Below, piece by piece: positions 26,402 to 36,085 of a stretch of 64,000 nucleotides of DNA. Each line of letters starts with the position of its first letter. The stretch's first letter is position 1. The DNA comes from Wenzhouxiangella sp. 15190 (lineage in GTDB: Bacteria > Pseudomonadota > Gammaproteobacteria > Xanthomonadales > Wenzhouxiangellaceae). Below the pieces are notes generated by a model, which did no database searches, had not been told where the DNA came from, and saw only the letters and a program-made list of their open reading frames with translations. A program made the position numbers and the translations under genes. Location: positions 1-64,000 of the forward strand of contig NZ_QVMV01000011.1 in NCBI RefSeq assembly GCF_003417465.1, given 5' to 3'.

Positions 26402-26919
26402 TGCTCCTGTGTCCTCGAACCGGGCTTGTTCGCCAGCAGTGCCCACAGAGTGAACACTGCGAGTCCAACATACCAGATCAGGGTCCACATGGGCATCGAC
26501 AGGCCCAGAAATTGCCAGGCGACCTCGGCACACTCACCTGCCCCGGTGAACGCCTCACGCAGAATTTCCATGAGCGGGAAGTCGTATTCGAGCATGAAAT
26601 ACATGCCCGGGCCGCAGTCGGGCACCTGGTCAGCAGGCAGGTTCTGCAGCCAGATGTGCCGGGCGGCCGTGGTAATGCCCCAGGCAGCTCCGGCAAGAAT
26701 CGGGACGCCGTAGACCCATCGCCCCCAGGCCGTCGGCCCGTGGATGGCACCGAGCAGCGCAAACCCGCCCATGATCATGAAACCCAGCCGTTGCAGGATG
26801 CACAACGGACAGGGTTCAAGCTCGAGCACGAACTGCGCGTAATAGGCGAAGGCCAGCAGGACAGCGCAGACCGCGAAGACCAGTACAAATGGGGTTCGTC
26901 CCCGGATCAGATTTTTCAT
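26398..26919 (-). CDS. dsbB: Disulfide bond formation protein DsbB
   Basis: 173 residues from the ATG at 26919 (a TTG at 26937 is also in frame). It is an inner-membrane protein with four helices that reoxidises DsbA and passes electrons to quinone. The first Cys pair is in LEPCPLCILQR; the second is DCGPG with a later GEC. Length and the PCPLC motif are standard. It is translationally coupled to the downstream DAHP synthase gene although unrelated in function. Confidence 0.93.
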   Translation of the reverse strand: MKNLIRGRTPFVLVFAVCAVLLAFAYYAQFVLELEPCPLCILQRLGFMIMGGFALLGAIHGPTAWGRWVYGVPILAGAAWGITTAARHIWLQNLPADQVPDCGPGMYFMLEYDFPLMEILREAFTGAGECAEVAWQFLGLSMPMWTLIWYVGLAVFTLWALLANKPGSRTQEQ

Positions 26920-27015
26920 GGGATCAATTGTAGTCAATCAGGGATAGAGGCGTCGATCAACCGACACCTGTACCCCGAAACGGTTCAGCACCAGTTCGAA
27001 AACCGCGCTGGCCGT

Positions 27016-28320
27016 TCACTCGGATTGCAGGAGCAGCGATTTCACGCGCGCCTGCGCGGATTCGTCCGAGATAATCTCGACATGCCCGGCGTCCACCCCG
27101 AACACCGAAGTGGCCTGCCTCTGGACCTGCGACGGCAACATGCTCGCAAGCGCTGCTACGTCGTCGCCCGAGGATCCGGCCAGCCAGCCCGACTGACGAA
27201 AACTGAACAGCAGGTGGTGTGGCGGCAGGTCTTCGAGCGTCTCGTCGTGCCCGAACAGTCCGTTCAGGAACTCACTGCCCGTCGCCATGTCACGCCACAC
27301 CGGCACGACGACCGGCGAGTGATCGACGCCCTGGCGCGCCGAGGGGTAGCCCGACCAGGGTGTGGAAAGGCTCACGAACGAAGCGATCTGCGCACCCGTG
27401 CCCTGCCTGGAACGCTCCAGTAGCCAGGCACGCGCAACCAGACCGCCCATGCTGTGCGCGACCACGTGATAGCGGTCGATATCACGCCGATGCTCCAACT
27501 CGCGCATGACCCGGTCGAGATGCCAGGCGATCTGTCCGATTCGCAGACCGGAGGCGTAGTAGAAGTACATGGGCTGGAACTGCTCGCCGTCGAGGTGCTG
27601 GATGAGCGGCTCGAGCACTCTGGGTGACCCGTTGATGCCATGGATGAACAACACCGGCGTGCGCTCAGGATCGAGCGGTTCGCGCAGGTAGACGCCCACA
27701 TGGCCCTGGCGAATGAAATCCAGAGGGCGCCACAAACTGTCGCGCGCACGCTCCAGATCAAAACGCGAATCGCTGAGCGGAACCACGTCACCAAAGGCCG
27801 TCAGCTGCCCCAGGCTGGCGGCGGACTCCATTGCGCCGGCAACCAGGTTGCGACCTTCCTGAATGAAAAACGTGCGGCCTCCCTCCAGGCGGTCATCAGA
27901 TTTCAGGCTGATCGGATTCTCCCGCAGCCGGTCGCCGGCGCCGCAGGCAAACGTGCCTTCACTGTCGGCGCGACTGGCCGGCTCATCGTCGTCAAGTTCC
28001 AGGTCGCCGTCGGTGTCTTCGAATGCCAGCAGCCGATACTGCCCGGGTGCGACGGCAAAACTGAACCCGCCCGCCGGGTCAGGCAAAGTGAAGTCGACCG
28101 GCTTGGGGGGCACTTCGCTTTCCGCGTCCCCCATGGCCAGGACGACCACCACGGCCTGGCCGCCACCCTCGCCTTGCTGCACCCGTCCTTCGATGACGCA
28201 CGCCCGATCCATCATGCGCACTTGTTCGTTCAAGTCCCTCAGCATGCATCCACTCGAGAGCAGAACACCGAGACAAGCCATTGCCGCGACGCACCGACCG
28301 CGCCATGGCCCCCGCATCAT
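27016..28320 (-). CDS. Lipoprotein esterase/lipase of the alpha/beta hydrolase fold
   Basis: 434 residues. The ATG at 28320 is preceded by AGGGGAA and opens a lipoprotein signal with lipobox LSSGC. An N-terminal beta domain with GQYRLLAFEDTDGD, like a carboxypeptidase-regulatory domain, covers about 50-130. The hydrolase part follows: VLFIHGINGSPRVLEP (oxyanion loop), VVAHSMGGLVARAW (Ser nucleophile) and a PGAP1/triacylglycerol-lipase-like layout, with a late Asp and GHVEI carrying the candidate His. It is probably periplasmic or outer-membrane anchored; the substrate is unknown. Confidence 0.85.
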   Translation of the reverse strand: MMRGPWRGRCVAAMACLGVLLSSGCMLRDLNEQVRMMDRACVIEGRVQQGEGGGQAVVVVLAMGDAESEVPPKPVDFTLPDPAGGFSFAVAPGQYRLLAFEDTDGDLELDDDEPASRADSEGTFACGAGDRLRENPISLKSDDRLEGGRTFFIQEGRNLVAGAMESAASLGQLTAFGDVVPLSDSRFDLERARDSLWRPLDFIRQGHVGVYLREPLDPERTPVLFIHGINGSPRVLEPLIQHLDGEQFQPMYFYYASGLRIGQIAWHLDRVMRELEHRRDIDRYHVVAHSMGGLVARAWLLERSRQGTGAQIASFVSLSTPWSGYPSARQGVDHSPVVVPVWRDMATGSEFLNGLFGHDETLEDLPPHHLLFSFRQSGWLAGSSGDDVAALASMLPSQVQRQATSVFGVDAGHVEIISDESAQARVKSLLLQSE

Positions 28321-28471
28321 TGAGAATATTCCCCTGTTCAAGATTGCTCTCCCCCGGCTTGTCGTGGGATTTGCGCGGCCGGCCACGCTTGCCGCGAGCC
28401 GATCAAAGTAGTATACAGGCGACATATCGGGTTGAGATGGCGCCCGAAGTTCACCCTCGGAGATGACCCCC

Positions 28472-28774
28472 ATGCTGCGATCGCCCACCCAAAGATCCCG
28501 CAGCATTACCGAATTGATTCGCGACAATCCCTTTCTGTGCGTGGCCTTTCTTTCGGGGCTTTCGCTGGCCGCCCTGGAAGCCGATGTCGGCTCGCAAGGC
28601 ATGTTCGAATGGCTGTGGCAGGTTCTCGGCATTGGTTTCAAACTGACCGCCGATTGGCCACAGAAACTCATGCCCGGAATGACCGGATGGCTCAGCATTG
28701 CCATGAATATCGTCCTTGGCCTGATTCCCTACCTTCTCGCCGATATCGTCTGGCGCCACCTGCGTAACCGCTGA
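28472..28774 (+). CDS. Small predicted membrane protein
   Basis: 100 residues from the ATG at 28472, which has GGAG at good spacing; an ATG at 28463 is in frame but lacks room for a site. It contains FLCVAFLSGLSLAAL and LSIAMNIVLGLIPYLLADIVW, two likely membrane helices, with a Trp-rich amphipathic stretch between and a basic tail. I do not recognise the family. A TAGTATAC-type -10 lies upstream in the divergent gap. Confidence 0.6.
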   Translation: MLRSPTQRSRSITELIRDNPFLCVAFLSGLSLAALEADVGSQGMFEWLWQVLGIGFKLTADWPQKLMPGMTGWLSIAMNIVLGLIPYLLADIVWRHLRNR

Positions 28775-28825
28775 AAGCCTGGGTGATTGCTATACTGCAC
28801 CCATCCCCAGACATACAGTGAAACG

Positions 28826-30517
28826 ATGACCCACAAGGATCCGTCGCCTCCGGTCGTGCGCGCCCCGCACGGCCCATCCATCAGTTGCCGTGGCTGGCAC
28901 CAGGAAGCCGCCATGCGCATGCTCATGAACAATCTCGACCCGGCTGTCGCCGAGCACCCGGACAAGTTGATCGTCTACGGCGGCACGGGCCGGGCGGCAC
29001 GCAACTGGGACTGCTACCACGCCATCGTCGCCACCCTGAAGCGACTCAAGGACGATGAAACGCTGCTGGTGCAGTCCGGCAAGCCGGTCGGGGTGATCCG
29101 CACCCACGACCAGGCGCCCAGGGTGCTGATCGCCAATTCCAACCTGGTCGGACGCTGGGCCAACTGGGACGTGTTTCGCGACCTGGAAGACCGCGGCCTG
29201 ACCATGTACGGCCAGATGACGGCCGGCTCCTGGATCTACATCGGTTCCCAGGGCATCGTCCAGGGCACCTACGAGACTTTCGCCGAACTGGCCCGCCAGC
29301 ACTTCAGCGGATCGATGAAGGACAAGCTGACGGTCACCGCCGGCCTCGGTGGCATGGGTGGCGCCCAGCCCCTCGCGGTAACCATGAACGAGGGTCACTG
29401 CATTGCCGTGGAAGTCGACGAGACGCGCATCGACCGGCGCGTGGAAACCGGCTACTGCGATCGAAAAGCGACCAGTCTGGATGAGACCCTGAAGATCATC
29501 GAACAAGCCAAGGATCCCGTTTCGGTCGGCCTGCTGGGCAACATCGCCGAAGTGCTGCCCGAAATGCTCAAGCGCGGCATCATTCCCGATGCACTCACCG
29601 ATCAGACCTCGGCCCACGACCTCAGGCACGGCTACATTCCGACCGGACTATCCCTGGACGAAGCCGAAACCATGCGGGAGACCGACCCCAAAAGCTACGA
29701 CGAGCGAGTACTGGACTCGATGGAAATCCACGTCGAGACCATGCTTAAGATGCAGGATCGTGGCGCGGTCACTTTCGATTACGGCAACAACCTGCGAGGC
29801 CAGGTGGCCGATCTGCGCGGCATGAGCAACGCCTTCGACTTTCCCGGTTTCGTACCGGCCTTTATCCGGCCGCTGTTCTGCCGCGGTGCAGGCCCTTTCC
29901 GCTGGGCCGCCCTGTCGGGCAATCCGGCCGATATCGCCGCGACCGACGAAGCGCTCCTCGAGTTGTTCCCGGAGAAGGCGCATCTCAGGCGCTGGATCGA
30001 GAAGGCACAGGAGAAAATCCAGTTCCAGGGACTACCGGCGCGCATCTGTTGGCTGGAATACGGCGAGCGCGCCGAGGCCGGCGAGAAGTTCAACTGGCTG
30101 GTCGAGAAGGGCAAGGTCGATGCACCCATCGTCATTGGCCGCGACCATCTCGACTGCGGCTCGGTGGCCTCGCCCAACCGCGAGACCGAAGCGATGAAGG
30201 ACGGCTCGGACGCCATCGCCGACTGGCCCATCCTCAACGCCCTGGCGAATACGGCCTGTGGCGCTTCATGGGTATCCTTCCACCACGGCGGCGGGGTCGG
30301 TATCGGTTATTCGCTGCACGCCGGCATGGTGTCACTGGCCGACGGCACCCGGTCAGGCTACGAACGTCTCCAGCGCGTACTCACCGCCGACCCCGGACTG
30401 GGCGTCATGCGCCACGCCGACGCCGGCTATGAGGAAGCAGTCGAGACCGCGCGCGAGCGCGGAGTCGATATCCCGATGCTGGATGAAACCACCGAAGACA
30501 CTGAAAACACGGAATAA
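28826..30517 (+). CDS. hutU: Urocanate hydratase
   Basis: 563 residues; histidine degradation, converting urocanate to imidazolonepropionate using tightly bound NAD+. Visible: [86 protein letters not shown] and [15 protein letters not shown]. The last 11 residues ([11 protein letters not shown]) are encoded by one arm of an inverted repeat that continues into the gap, so the native C-terminus seems to have been altered by that element. It is first of hutU-hutH-hutI. Confidence 0.97.
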   Translation: MTHKDPSPPVVRAPHGPSISCRGWHQEAAMRMLMNNLDPAVAEHPDKLIVYGGTGRAARNWDCYHAIVATLKRLKDDETLLVQSGKPVGVIRTHDQAPRVLIANSNLVGRWANWDVFRDLEDRGLTMYGQMTAGSWIYIGSQGIVQGTYETFAELARQHFSGSMKDKLTVTAGLGGMGGAQPLAVTMNEGHCIAVEVDETRIDRRVETGYCDRKATSLDETLKIIEQAKDPVSVGLLGNIAEVLPEMLKRGIIPDALTDQTSAHDLRHGYIPTGLSLDEAETMRETDPKSYDERVLDSMEIHVETMLKMQDRGAVTFDYGNNLRGQVADLRGMSNAFDFPGFVPAFIRPLFCRGAGPFRWAALSGNPADIAATDEALLELFPEKAHLRRWIEKAQEKIQFQGLPARICWLEYGERAEAGEKFNWLVEKGKVDAPIVIGRDHLDCGSVASPNRETEAMKDGSDAIADWPILNALANTACGASWVSFHHGGGVGIGYSLHAGMVSLADGTRSGYERLQRVLTADPGLGVMRHADAGYEEAVETARERGVDIPMLDETTEDTENTE

Positions 30518-30573
30518 TGATTTATTTTATCGATTCATTCATTTTTTCGGTGTATTCGGTGCATTCGGTGGTT
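30487..30573. repeat. Imperfect inverted repeat spanning the end of hutU
   Basis: The arms are 30487-30514 and 30546-30573, 28 bases each with five mismatches. Each arm is itself three degenerate tandem 9-mers (TTCGGTGCA type on the plus strand of the right arm). The left arm is coding (Thr-Glu-Asp repeats of HutU), with the stop in the loop. Confidence 0.7.
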
Positions 30574-30602
30574 CCCAAAGAAATACGAGGAAGGAACTGA
30601 CT

Positions 30603-32117
30603 ATGCCCGACGCGAGTGCGACAGTCACGATCGCTTCTCTCTACCATGACCTGAACCGGCGACTGGATGCCTTGCGCTCCGACGACGGTGCCGTGCAACG
30701 CTCGCGCCAGTTGGTCGAGCGCGCACTCGAAGGCGACGAGGCCATTTACGGCGTCAACACCGGCTTCGGCGCCCTGGCAAGCAAGCGTATCGATGACGAT
30801 CAACTCGGGAAGCTGCAACGCAATCTGCTGCTGTCGCACGCCTGCGGCACGGGTGAGCCGGTGCCGATCGAGATCACCCGGCTGATGATGCAGCTCAAGA
30901 TACACGCGCTAGGTCTTGGTAATTCAGGTATTTCCCTGCCGATCTTCAGGCAGCTTCTCAAGTTCTGCAAACTCGACATCCTGCCCTGGATCCCCAGCCG
31001 CGGCAGTGTGGGCGCATCGGGTGACCTGGCGCCGCTGGCGCACATGAGCCTGCCGCTGATCGGTCTCGGACAGTGCTGGAACCAGGAATGCTCGGGTCCG
31101 GAACCCGCGCGCAAGACGCTTGCGCGCCACGGTATCGAACCGGTCGAACCCGCGGCCAAGGACGGCATCGGCCTGATCAACGGCACGCAGCTGATGTCGG
31201 CCTATGGAGCATTCATTCTCAATCGCGCCGTTCACCTGATGACAGCTGCCGACGTGTTGGGCACGATGAGCCTGGAGGCGCTTCAGGGTTCCGCACGTCC
31301 TTTCGACGAACGCGTGCACCATATTCGCCCGCACCCGGGCCAGATCTCGGTTGCCGCCAACGTTCGGCGTTTGCTGGCCGACTCCGAAATTCTCGAATCG
31401 CACCGCCACTGCGGCAAGGTGCAGGACCCCTACTGCCTGCGATGCATTCCCCAGGTTCACGGCGCCAGCCGGGACGCGCTCGGCCATGCCATCGAAGTGG
31501 TCGAGCGCGAGATCAACTCGGTTACCGACAACCCGCTGGTGTTCGAGGATGGAGACATCATCTCCGCCGGCAATTTCCACGGCCAGCCGCTGGCGCTTTC
31601 GCTCGACTACGCTGCCATGGCCCTGTCCGAGCTGGCCAGCATCTCCGAGCGGCGCACCTATCTCCTCCTCGAAGGCCATGACGGCTTGCCCAAGCTGCTG
31701 ATGAGCGACACCGGAATCAATTCGGGCTTCATGATCCCCCAGTACACCGCCGCCGCCCTTGTCAGCGAAAACAAGGTGCTCTGCCACCCGGCCAGCGTCG
31801 ACTCGATCCCGACCAGCCTCGGGCAGGAAGACCACGTCTCGATGGGTTCGATCAGCGCGCTCAAGCTACTCAGCGTGCTGCACAACGTCGAACGCGTCAT
31901 GGCCGTGGAAATGCTCACCGCCGCCCAGGCGCTGGACTTCCGCAGGCCACTCAAACCGGGCCGCGGCGTCCTGGCAGCGCACGAATTCGTTCGTGAGCAC
32001 GTCAACCATGCCGAAGAAGACTACGAAGTCGGCGCCGACATCGACACCTGCACCCGCCTGCTGCGCTCAGGCGACCTGGTGGGCTCCGTGCAGGCAGAAA
32101 TTTCGGGGCTTCGATGA
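30603..32117 (+). CDS. hutH: Histidine ammonia-lyase
   Basis: 504 residues. It removes ammonia from L-histidine to give urocanate. The MIO cofactor triad Ala-Ser-Gly is in GSVGASGDLAPLAH. YGVNTGFG near the N-terminus, HGASRDALGHA and QEDHVSMGS are also family marks. The ATG at 30603 has a GAGGAAGG site; the frame is open for 115 codons upstream but this is antisense-like noise over hutU. Its order after hutU follows the usual hut layout. Confidence 0.97.
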   Translation: MPDASATVTIASLYHDLNRRLDALRSDDGAVQRSRQLVERALEGDEAIYGVNTGFGALASKRIDDDQLGKLQRNLLLSHACGTGEPVPIEITRLMMQLKIHALGLGNSGISLPIFRQLLKFCKLDILPWIPSRGSVGASGDLAPLAHMSLPLIGLGQCWNQECSGPEPARKTLARHGIEPVEPAAKDGIGLINGTQLMSAYGAFILNRAVHLMTAADVLGTMSLEALQGSARPFDERVHHIRPHPGQISVAANVRRLLADSEILESHRHCGKVQDPYCLRCIPQVHGASRDALGHAIEVVEREINSVTDNPLVFEDGDIISAGNFHGQPLALSLDYAAMALSELASISERRTYLLLEGHDGLPKLLMSDTGINSGFMIPQYTAAALVSENKVLCHPASVDSIPTSLGQEDHVSMGSISALKLLSVLHNVERVMAVEMLTAAQALDFRRPLKPGRGVLAAHEFVREHVNHAEEDYEVGADIDTCTRLLRSGDLVGSVQAEISGLR

Positions 32118-32130
32118 CTTCAGCTTTTTA

Positions 32131-32312
32131 ATTGTCCACAGATGAACACAGATAAACACAGATGGAAAAGAACACCAATACCCTTCAATGAGTGTGTGGA
32201 TGCAGCCGACACCGGCGTTGCTACTACACCTGCCTCAAAAAGTAATATTTACTGTTCTTTATGATTTTCTTGTTTTTTAATCTGTGTTCATCTGTGTTCA
32301 TCTGTGGACAAT
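32131..32312. repeat. 182-bp element with near-perfect 33-bp inverted ends
   Basis: Ends at 32131-32163 and 32280-32312 are complementary at 32 of 33 positions. Each end contains three tandem 10-mers (CACAGATGAA type). The 116-bp centre is AT-richer than its surroundings and encodes nothing visible. It fills almost the whole gap between the hutH stop and the hutI start and would fold into a large cruciform or RNA hairpin. Confidence 0.8.
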
Positions 32313-32320
32313 AGGTTTTT

Positions 32321-33544
32321 ATGAAGTTATTGCGCAACATATCTACCCTGTACCGGGTCCCGGCCGACGGCGCACACGACGACGTTGATGCCGTTGTCGA
32401 TGCCGCGGTGGCATGGGACGGCGACACGATTCGCTACGCCGGGCCGGCCGACGAGTTGCCGTCGGAGTTCGCCCAGGCCGAGTCTTTCGACGCCGGCGGA
32501 CGCTGCGTCGTGCCCGGGCTGATCGACTGTCACACGCATCTGTGCTTTGGCGGCTGGCGCGGTGACGAATTCGCCGCGCGGCTCGAGGGTGCCAGCTACC
32601 AGGATATCCAGGCCGCCGGCGGCGGGATCAACGCGACCGTGGGCGCGACACGCGAGACCGATATCGATTCGCTCCGCTCGAAGGCGGCCGAGGCACTCGC
32701 CGACATGGCCGGACTGGGCGTCACCACAGTGGAAGCAAAATCAGGCTACGGGCTGGATCGCGACAACGAGTTAAAGCAGCTGGAAGTCTATCGGCACCTC
32801 CAGACAGAGCAACCACTCGAGCTCGTGCCGACCTTCCTGGGAGCGCATCTCGTGCCCGTGGAATTCCGGGATCGACGAGCCGACTATGTCGAGCTGCTCT
32901 GCGAGGAAATGATTCCGGAAGTCGCCGAACGCGAATTGGCCCGCTTCTGCGATGTATTCATCGAAGACAATGCCTTCACGCTGCGCGAAGGCCGCCGCAT
33001 ACTCGAAACGGCCAAGGCACATGGGCTCGGGCTCAAGATCCACGCCGACCAACTCTCTTGCGGCGGCGGTGCGGGACTGGCGGCCGAACTCGGCGCCGTC
33101 TCCGCCGAGCATCTCGAGTACGCCTCGGACGAGGACATTCACGCCATGGCCGAGGCCGGCACGGTGGCTGTCAGCCTGCCGATCGCGTCGCTCTACTTGC
33201 GAGAGCCCTTCCTGCCGGCGCGCAAATGGATCGACGCCGGGGCCAGGGTGGCGGTTGCCACCGACTTCAATCCCGGCTCGGCGCCAAGCTACCACCTGCA
33301 CCTCGCCATGACCCTGGCCGCGGTCCACCAGCGCATGAGTCCCGCGGAAGTCCTTCGCGGCGTCACGACGAATGCCGCCCGCGCCATCGGCCTGGAAGCG
33401 TCACACGGCAGCCTTGAACCCGGCTACCGGGCCGACCTGGCCATTATCGATGCACCCGACATCAATCACTGGCTCTATCACTTTCGTCCCAACGCCTGCC
33501 GGGCAACCCTCAAGGCGGGTCGCTGGCTGCCCCACCCGCCTTGA
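32321..33544 (+). CDS. hutI: Imidazolonepropionase
   Basis: 407 residues. It opens the imidazolone ring to N-formimino-L-glutamate, the third step of histidine breakdown. It belongs to the amidohydrolase superfamily: DCHTHLCFGG metal site, YGLDRDNELKQL, PTFLGAHLVP, KIHADQLSCGGG and TDFNPGSAPSYHL. The start lies 8 bases after the inverted-repeat element, which may influence its translation. No hutG or hutF is in the window. Confidence 0.96.
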   Translation: MKLLRNISTLYRVPADGAHDDVDAVVDAAVAWDGDTIRYAGPADELPSEFAQAESFDAGGRCVVPGLIDCHTHLCFGGWRGDEFAARLEGASYQDIQAAGGGINATVGATRETDIDSLRSKAAEALADMAGLGVTTVEAKSGYGLDRDNELKQLEVYRHLQTEQPLELVPTFLGAHLVPVEFRDRRADYVELLCEEMIPEVAERELARFCDVFIEDNAFTLREGRRILETAKAHGLGLKIHADQLSCGGGAGLAAELGAVSAEHLEYASDEDIHAMAEAGTVAVSLPIASLYLREPFLPARKWIDAGARVAVATDFNPGSAPSYHLHLAMTLAAVHQRMSPAEVLRGVTTNAARAIGLEASHGSLEPGYRADLAIIDAPDINHWLYHFRPNACRATLKAGRWLPHPP

Positions 33545-33626
33545 GGTACCCTGACAGCGAGTTAGAAAATGCACCTTCCACGATCCCGCGAAGCGACACC
33601 GAACCCGTCCAGGGGATAATCAGAGA

Positions 33627-36062
33627 TTGAGCAAAAGGACGCAAGAAGTCACTTCCGCCGGTTCCGGAACCCAGGGCTGGGTCAGCCATCTTCGGCGTCG
33701 TTTCATCATACTGTCGGCCACATTTTCCGCCGCACTTGTACTACTGGTTATTCTCGGCATCGTCGCTTTCCAGGGACTTTCGGGTGCCCGGGCCTTCGTG
33801 AATGGTGAAAGCCAGTGGACCAAGGCACAAAAGCAGGCCGTCATCGCACTGTTCGACTATGCCACCACCGGCAACGATGAACACTACGAGGCGTTTGAAA
33901 ATGCCCTGACTGTCAATGAGGGTGCCCGCCGGGCAAGGCTGACCCTGTCCAGCGAGGATCCCGACTATGCCGTGGCCCGACAGGGCTTGCTCGACGGGCG
34001 CAATCATCCCGAAGACATCGATCTGATGATGCGGCTGTTCGTGCTCGGTCGTTCCTTGCGGCCTTTCCAGCAAGCGGTCGAGGCATGGACCCGAGGCGAT
34101 GAGCTGATTGCACAGCTCCGATCAGAAGCGGTGACCCTGCGTGAGTTGGTACACGAAAATGGTGCGGCGACTCCACCCGTATTCGAACAGCTGGAATCCA
34201 TCCGCAGGCTCGATCACCAATTGACCCGGCAAGAAAGCGAGTTTTCGAACGCCATGGGAAGGGTCAGTCACTTCATGACGCGGTGGTTCACCATCGCCAT
34301 CGCGTCAACCGCACTCCTTTTGGTAGCGGGCGGATTCTTCCTCGCCTGGCGCCTGATCCAGATCAGTGAACGCAGAGAGGCCGCGCTGAAGGAAAGCGAA
34401 CAACGTTACCGGGCCCTGGTCGATCAGCCGGAAGTGGGCATGTGGCAGATCGATCCGGAGGGTCATATCCTCTACTTCAACCCCGCCATGCGCTCACTTC
34501 TCGCAATCGACGATACCGAACGAATCGAAGGGCAGACGATCGAGGAATTCATTTCTCCACGCCATCGAGAGAAAGTCAAGAACAACAGACAGGCCCGCGT
34601 TCAGGGACATAACGCTGCCATGGAAGTTGAACTCCAGCCCCGTATTGGTTCTCCCCGCATCGCCCTTGTCCACGGTGCACCCATCCGGATCGGTGAAAAC
34701 GTGGTCGGCCATGTCGGAACCTGTGTCGACATCACATCTCGAAAGCGGGCTGAAAGCGAACTGCGCTTTCAAGTTCTGCACGATCCGTTGACCGGACTCC
34801 CCAATCGCCGGCTATTCCTCGATCGCCTCGAAATGGCGCTCAAGCGTGGCCGCCGTAGCGGTACTTCCGTCGCCATTCTTTTCATCGATCTCGATCGTTT
34901 CAAGGTCATCAACGACGGCCTCGGCCATGCTGCCGGGGACTCTCTTCTCAGGCAGGCCGCAGATCGCCTGAAGGGGGTCATTCGCGATAGGGACTCGATC
35001 GCGCGCTTCGGAGGAGACGAGTTCGGACTCATCCTCGAACCCGTCGAATCGGAAGAAGCGGCAACGATGCCGGCGCAGAGGATTGCACGAGAGTTTGACC
35101 GGGAGTTCAGTGTCGATGATGTCACGACCCGCGTCGGCGTGAGCATAGGTATCGCGGTATCAGGAGATAGCACCGAGGCTCCGGCGGAATTGTTGAGACA
35201 GGCCGACATCGCCATGTATCTCGCTAAACGCAAGGACGGTGCTCACATCCATGTCTACGACCCGAATCAGGACTCCTTTCAGCAAGAGCACCTTAGATTC
35301 GAGAACGACCTGTGGCGGGCAGCCGAACGCGGTGAGTTGCGGCTTTTCTATCAACCGATTATCGACCTCGAAAGTCGGCGAATCGAAACGCTCGAAGCAC
35401 TCGTCAGGTGGTCGCATCCCACGAAGGGACTACTGTCGCCTGATCAGTTCATCAGCCTGGCCGAGGATACGGGTGCAATTACACGTATCGGCGCATGGGT
35501 ATTCCAACGCGCGAGTAGCGATTTTTCACACATGCAGAAGACGCTCGGGGCGCGTTGTCCCACGGCCATTGCCGTCAACCTGTCAGATGCCGAGTTCCGC
35601 TTTGGCGACCCCGTTTCCTATATCCAGGAAGCCAGTACCCGGGCTGGCGTCGATCCTGAGAACCTCCAGATCGAAGTCACCGAGAGCATGCTGACCCGGC
35701 AACCCGAAGCGCTTCACCGGATCAACTCGCTCGGCTACGGCATTGCCATCGATGATTTCGGAACGGGGTACGCGTCCCTGGACCGGCTTCGCCAGGTACC
35801 CTTCAATACAATCAAGATCGACCGATCGTTCATCGCCGGTTTTCAGCATTCCAGGGTCGACCGCAGCATCATCGAGGCGGTCATGCATGTAGGCCAAAGG
35901 CTCCGCGTGCAAATCGTGGCTGAAGGTATCGAGAGCGAAAAAGAGGCCCACGCTCTTCTACAGATGGGATGCCAGCATGGACAGGGCTACCTGTTCGCCC
36001 GCCCGGGAACCCTCAATGAAATAATGGCTCTGATCGAGGCTGAAACGCCGCCTTCTCACTGA
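33627..36062 (+). CDS. Membrane GGDEF-EAL protein with PAS domain
   Basis: 811 residues. The start appears to be TTG (33627), as no ATG lies before the first membrane helix. Order: membrane helix about 27-50, a helical periplasmic sensor (50-210), a second helix (about 218-240), PAS (255-370), GGDEF (about 385-540) with intact FGGDEF, and EAL (about 555-805) with LEALVRW, EVTESML, DDFGTGYASL and KIDRSFI. Both cyclic-di-GMP synthesis and breakdown sites look intact, so net activity cannot be told from sequence. Monocistronic. Confidence 0.92.
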   Translation: MSKRTQEVTSAGSGTQGWVSHLRRRFIILSATFSAALVLLVILGIVAFQGLSGARAFVNGESQWTKAQKQAVIALFDYATTGNDEHYEAFENALTVNEGARRARLTLSSEDPDYAVARQGLLDGRNHPEDIDLMMRLFVLGRSLRPFQQAVEAWTRGDELIAQLRSEAVTLRELVHENGAATPPVFEQLESIRRLDHQLTRQESEFSNAMGRVSHFMTRWFTIAIASTALLLVAGGFFLAWRLIQISERREAALKESEQRYRALVDQPEVGMWQIDPEGHILYFNPAMRSLLAIDDTERIEGQTIEEFISPRHREKVKNNRQARVQGHNAAMEVELQPRIGSPRIALVHGAPIRIGENVVGHVGTCVDITSRKRAESELRFQVLHDPLTGLPNRRLFLDRLEMALKRGRRSGTSVAILFIDLDRFKVINDGLGHAAGDSLLRQAADRLKGVIRDRDSIARFGGDEFGLILEPVESEEAATMPAQRIAREFDREFSVDDVTTRVGVSIGIAVSGDSTEAPAELLRQADIAMYLAKRKDGAHIHVYDPNQDSFQQEHLRFENDLWRAAERGELRLFYQPIIDLESRRIETLEALVRWSHPTKGLLSPDQFISLAEDTGAITRIGAWVFQRASSDFSHMQKTLGARCPTAIAVNLSDAEFRFGDPVSYIQEASTRAGVDPENLQIEVTESMLTRQPEALHRINSLGYGIAIDDFGTGYASLDRLRQVPFNTIKIDRSFIAGFQHSRVDRSIIEAVMHVGQRLRVQIVAEGIESEKEAHALLQMGCQHGQGYLFARPGTLNEIMALIEAETPPSH

Positions 36063-36085
36063 CTCATTGCTCAACGCCGTGGTGA

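Noticed and set aside
30258-30602. N-terminal extension of HutH by 115 codons in the same open frame
   Set aside because: The extension overlaps the well-matched hutU end in another frame, and the ATG at 30603 has an excellent ribosome site and gives the standard HutH length.
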